Assembly (NCBI GenBank): GCA_045594885.1
Contig: JAZNZJ010000043.1
Coordinates: 1 to 50,216, forward strand
DNA length: 50,216 nucleotides
From: Fimenecus sp045594885
GTDB taxonomy: Bacteria > Bacillota > Clostridia > Oscillospirales > Acutalibacteraceae
Direction: 5' to 3'
The notes beneath the pieces are model-generated. The model was not told the DNA's origin. It searched no databases and was given only the letters and a program-made list of their open reading frames with translations. The translations under genes and the position numbers were made by a program. Numbering within the stretch: position 1 is the first letter of the stretch; every line of letters starts with the position of its first letter. Positions 49,397 through 50,216 of the stretch are shown here, piece by piece.

Positions 49397-50216
49397 TTTC
49401 TTGTACCTCTGCCGTTATCTTTTTTGTTTTTTTGAGTTGAACAAATTTAAAAATCGTAATCACAATGCAAACTGCGGCAATACCCATTGAAAGCACCTGT
49501 GACACACGAAGATTAGTGTCGCCAATATAAAGGCTGTCCGTACGCAATCCCTCAACAATTGCACGTTCAACACCATAGATTATGCCGTAGCCCAAGAATA
49601 ATTGTCCATCAAATTTGCGAAATTTCTGACATACAATGTAAAGTACCACAAATCCTAAAAGACACCATAGAGATTCATAAAGGAACGTGGGGTGAACCGG
49701 CAAATCAGGGTTCATTTCTATTCCGTTTTGTGCAAATTCTGACTGATGGCTGTTTATGTAAGCCACCACCTTGTCACTTGTCATACCCCAAGGCAGAGTG
49801 GTATTTGTACCGAAAGCCTCTTGATTTGTGTAGTTGCCCCAACGACCAATACCCTGACCGATAAGAAGACTCATTCCCGCTAAATCGAGAAGCTTTAAGA
49901 AATTCAAATCAACCTTTTTACACACGAAATATGCCGCAATCAAAGCACCGATAATACCGCCGTAAATGGCAAGACCGCCATTCCAAATTTGTATTATCTG
50001 GTCAAGGTGATTTTTGAAATAATTCCATTCAAAAATTACATAATATGCACGAGCACCAACAATACCGCCGATTGTACCCCAAATGAGCACATCAAGCATT
50101 TTATCAATGCTCATTTTCCATACATAAGCCTTTCGACCACCGAAAAGAACCGCAAGGGTGAAGCCGAAAGCAATAATTGCACCGTAAAATTTAATACTGA
50201 TTGTGTTATCACCGAA
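49389..50216 (-). CDS. lgt: Prolipoprotein diacylglyceryl transferase Lgt (5' end cut by the window)
   Basis: Lgt moves a diacylglyceryl group from phosphatidylglycerol to the lipobox cysteine of prolipoproteins; the GH127-like, ApbE and FMN_bind-like proteins in this window would be substrates. The frame runs through the right edge and lacks its start; the extra 34 codons there read SIKFYGAIIAFGF and FGGRKAYVW, as in the Lgt N-terminus. Visible motifs are NGGLAIYGGIIGA and the Lgt signature GQGIGRWGNYTNQEAFG. It has several helices and a charged C-terminal tail, and overlaps folD by 8 bp. Confidence 0.94.
   Translation of the reverse strand, partial: FGDNTISIKFYGAIIAFGFTLAVLFGGRKAYVWKMSIDKMLDVLIWGTIGGIVGARAYYVIFEWNYFKNHLDQIIQIWNGGLAIYGGIIGALIAAYFVCKKVDLNFLKLLDLAGMSLLIGQGIGRWGNYTNQEAFGTNTTLPWGMTSDKVVAYINSHQSEFAQNGIEMNPDLPVHPTFLYESLWCLLGFVVLYIVCQKFRKFDGQLFLGYGIIYGVERAIVEGLRTDSLYIGDTNLRVSQVLSMGIAAVCIVITIFKFVQLKKTKKITAEVQENV

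Noticed and set aside
1..50216. tRNA or rRNA genes, CRISPR arrays, insertion sequences, prophage genes
   Set aside because: None was recognised: no cloverleaf with a T-loop GTTCRA box in context, no regularly spaced repeats, and no transposase or integrase motif.

Overview
The window is low-GC, gene-dense DNA from an anaerobic Firmicute, most likely an uncultured gut-type clostridium (Oscillospirales/Ruminococcaceae-like). The pointers are [FeFe]-hydrogenase maturases, an Rnf complex in the clostridial order CDGEAB, a flavodiiron protein, a 2-hydroxyacyl-CoA dehydratase-type cluster, strong AGGAGG ribosome sites, and many promoters with 17-bp spacers close to the sigma-A consensus. All calls come from reading the sequence; no database search was run.

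Layout. 1-2773: tail of a probable hydE, then hydG and hydF. 2781-11504 (minus strand): a surface-polymer/phosphocholine-type locus. It holds a three-domain HTH-LicC-LicA-like fusion, LicC-like and LicA-like proteins and a LicB-like transporter; then, from its own promoter, a CDP-glycerol glycerophosphotransferase-like protein and a YidC-like/alkaline-phosphatase-superfamily fusion. 11583-12668: a DUF2804 protein. 12838-18702: a plus-strand operon of a CooC-like nickel-type ATPase, two 2-hydroxyacyl-CoA dehydratase-family subunits, their activase, a 51-residue membrane protein, a stand-alone acetyl-CoA-synthase-like domain and a methyltransferase. This is my main candidate for an undescribed system.

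18739-25995: carbohydrate genes (GH127-like lipoprotein, MATE transporter, two GH43-like proteins) and a CPBP membrane protease, around a 760-bp gene-free region that appears to encode a structured RNA of about 416 nt. 26051-36249 (minus strand): flavodiiron protein, ApbE flavin transferase, a repeated FMN_bind-like lipoprotein, a Gx transporter, a NusG-II protein and rnfBAEGDC. 36330-45664 (plus strand): a ten-gene Mrp/Mbh-type cation/proton antiporter operon, divergent from rnf. 45710-50216: TspO, GalT, a Phd-Doc toxin-antitoxin pair, FolD and a 5'-truncated Lgt.

How it works together. Rnf moves Na+ (or H+) while passing electrons from ferredoxin to NAD+. The Mrp operon across the shared intergenic region can exchange Na+ and H+. 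ApbE loads FMN onto RnfG and RnfD, and perhaps onto the neighbouring lipoprotein. HydEFG mature a hydrogenase that also uses ferredoxin. The 2-hydroxyacyl-CoA dehydratase-like operon is probably another user of low-potential electrons, with the CooC-like ATPase and acetyl-CoA-synthase-like domain pointing to a nickel or Fe-S step. The lic-like locus probably makes CDP-activated amino-alcohol or polyol groups for a cell-surface polymer.
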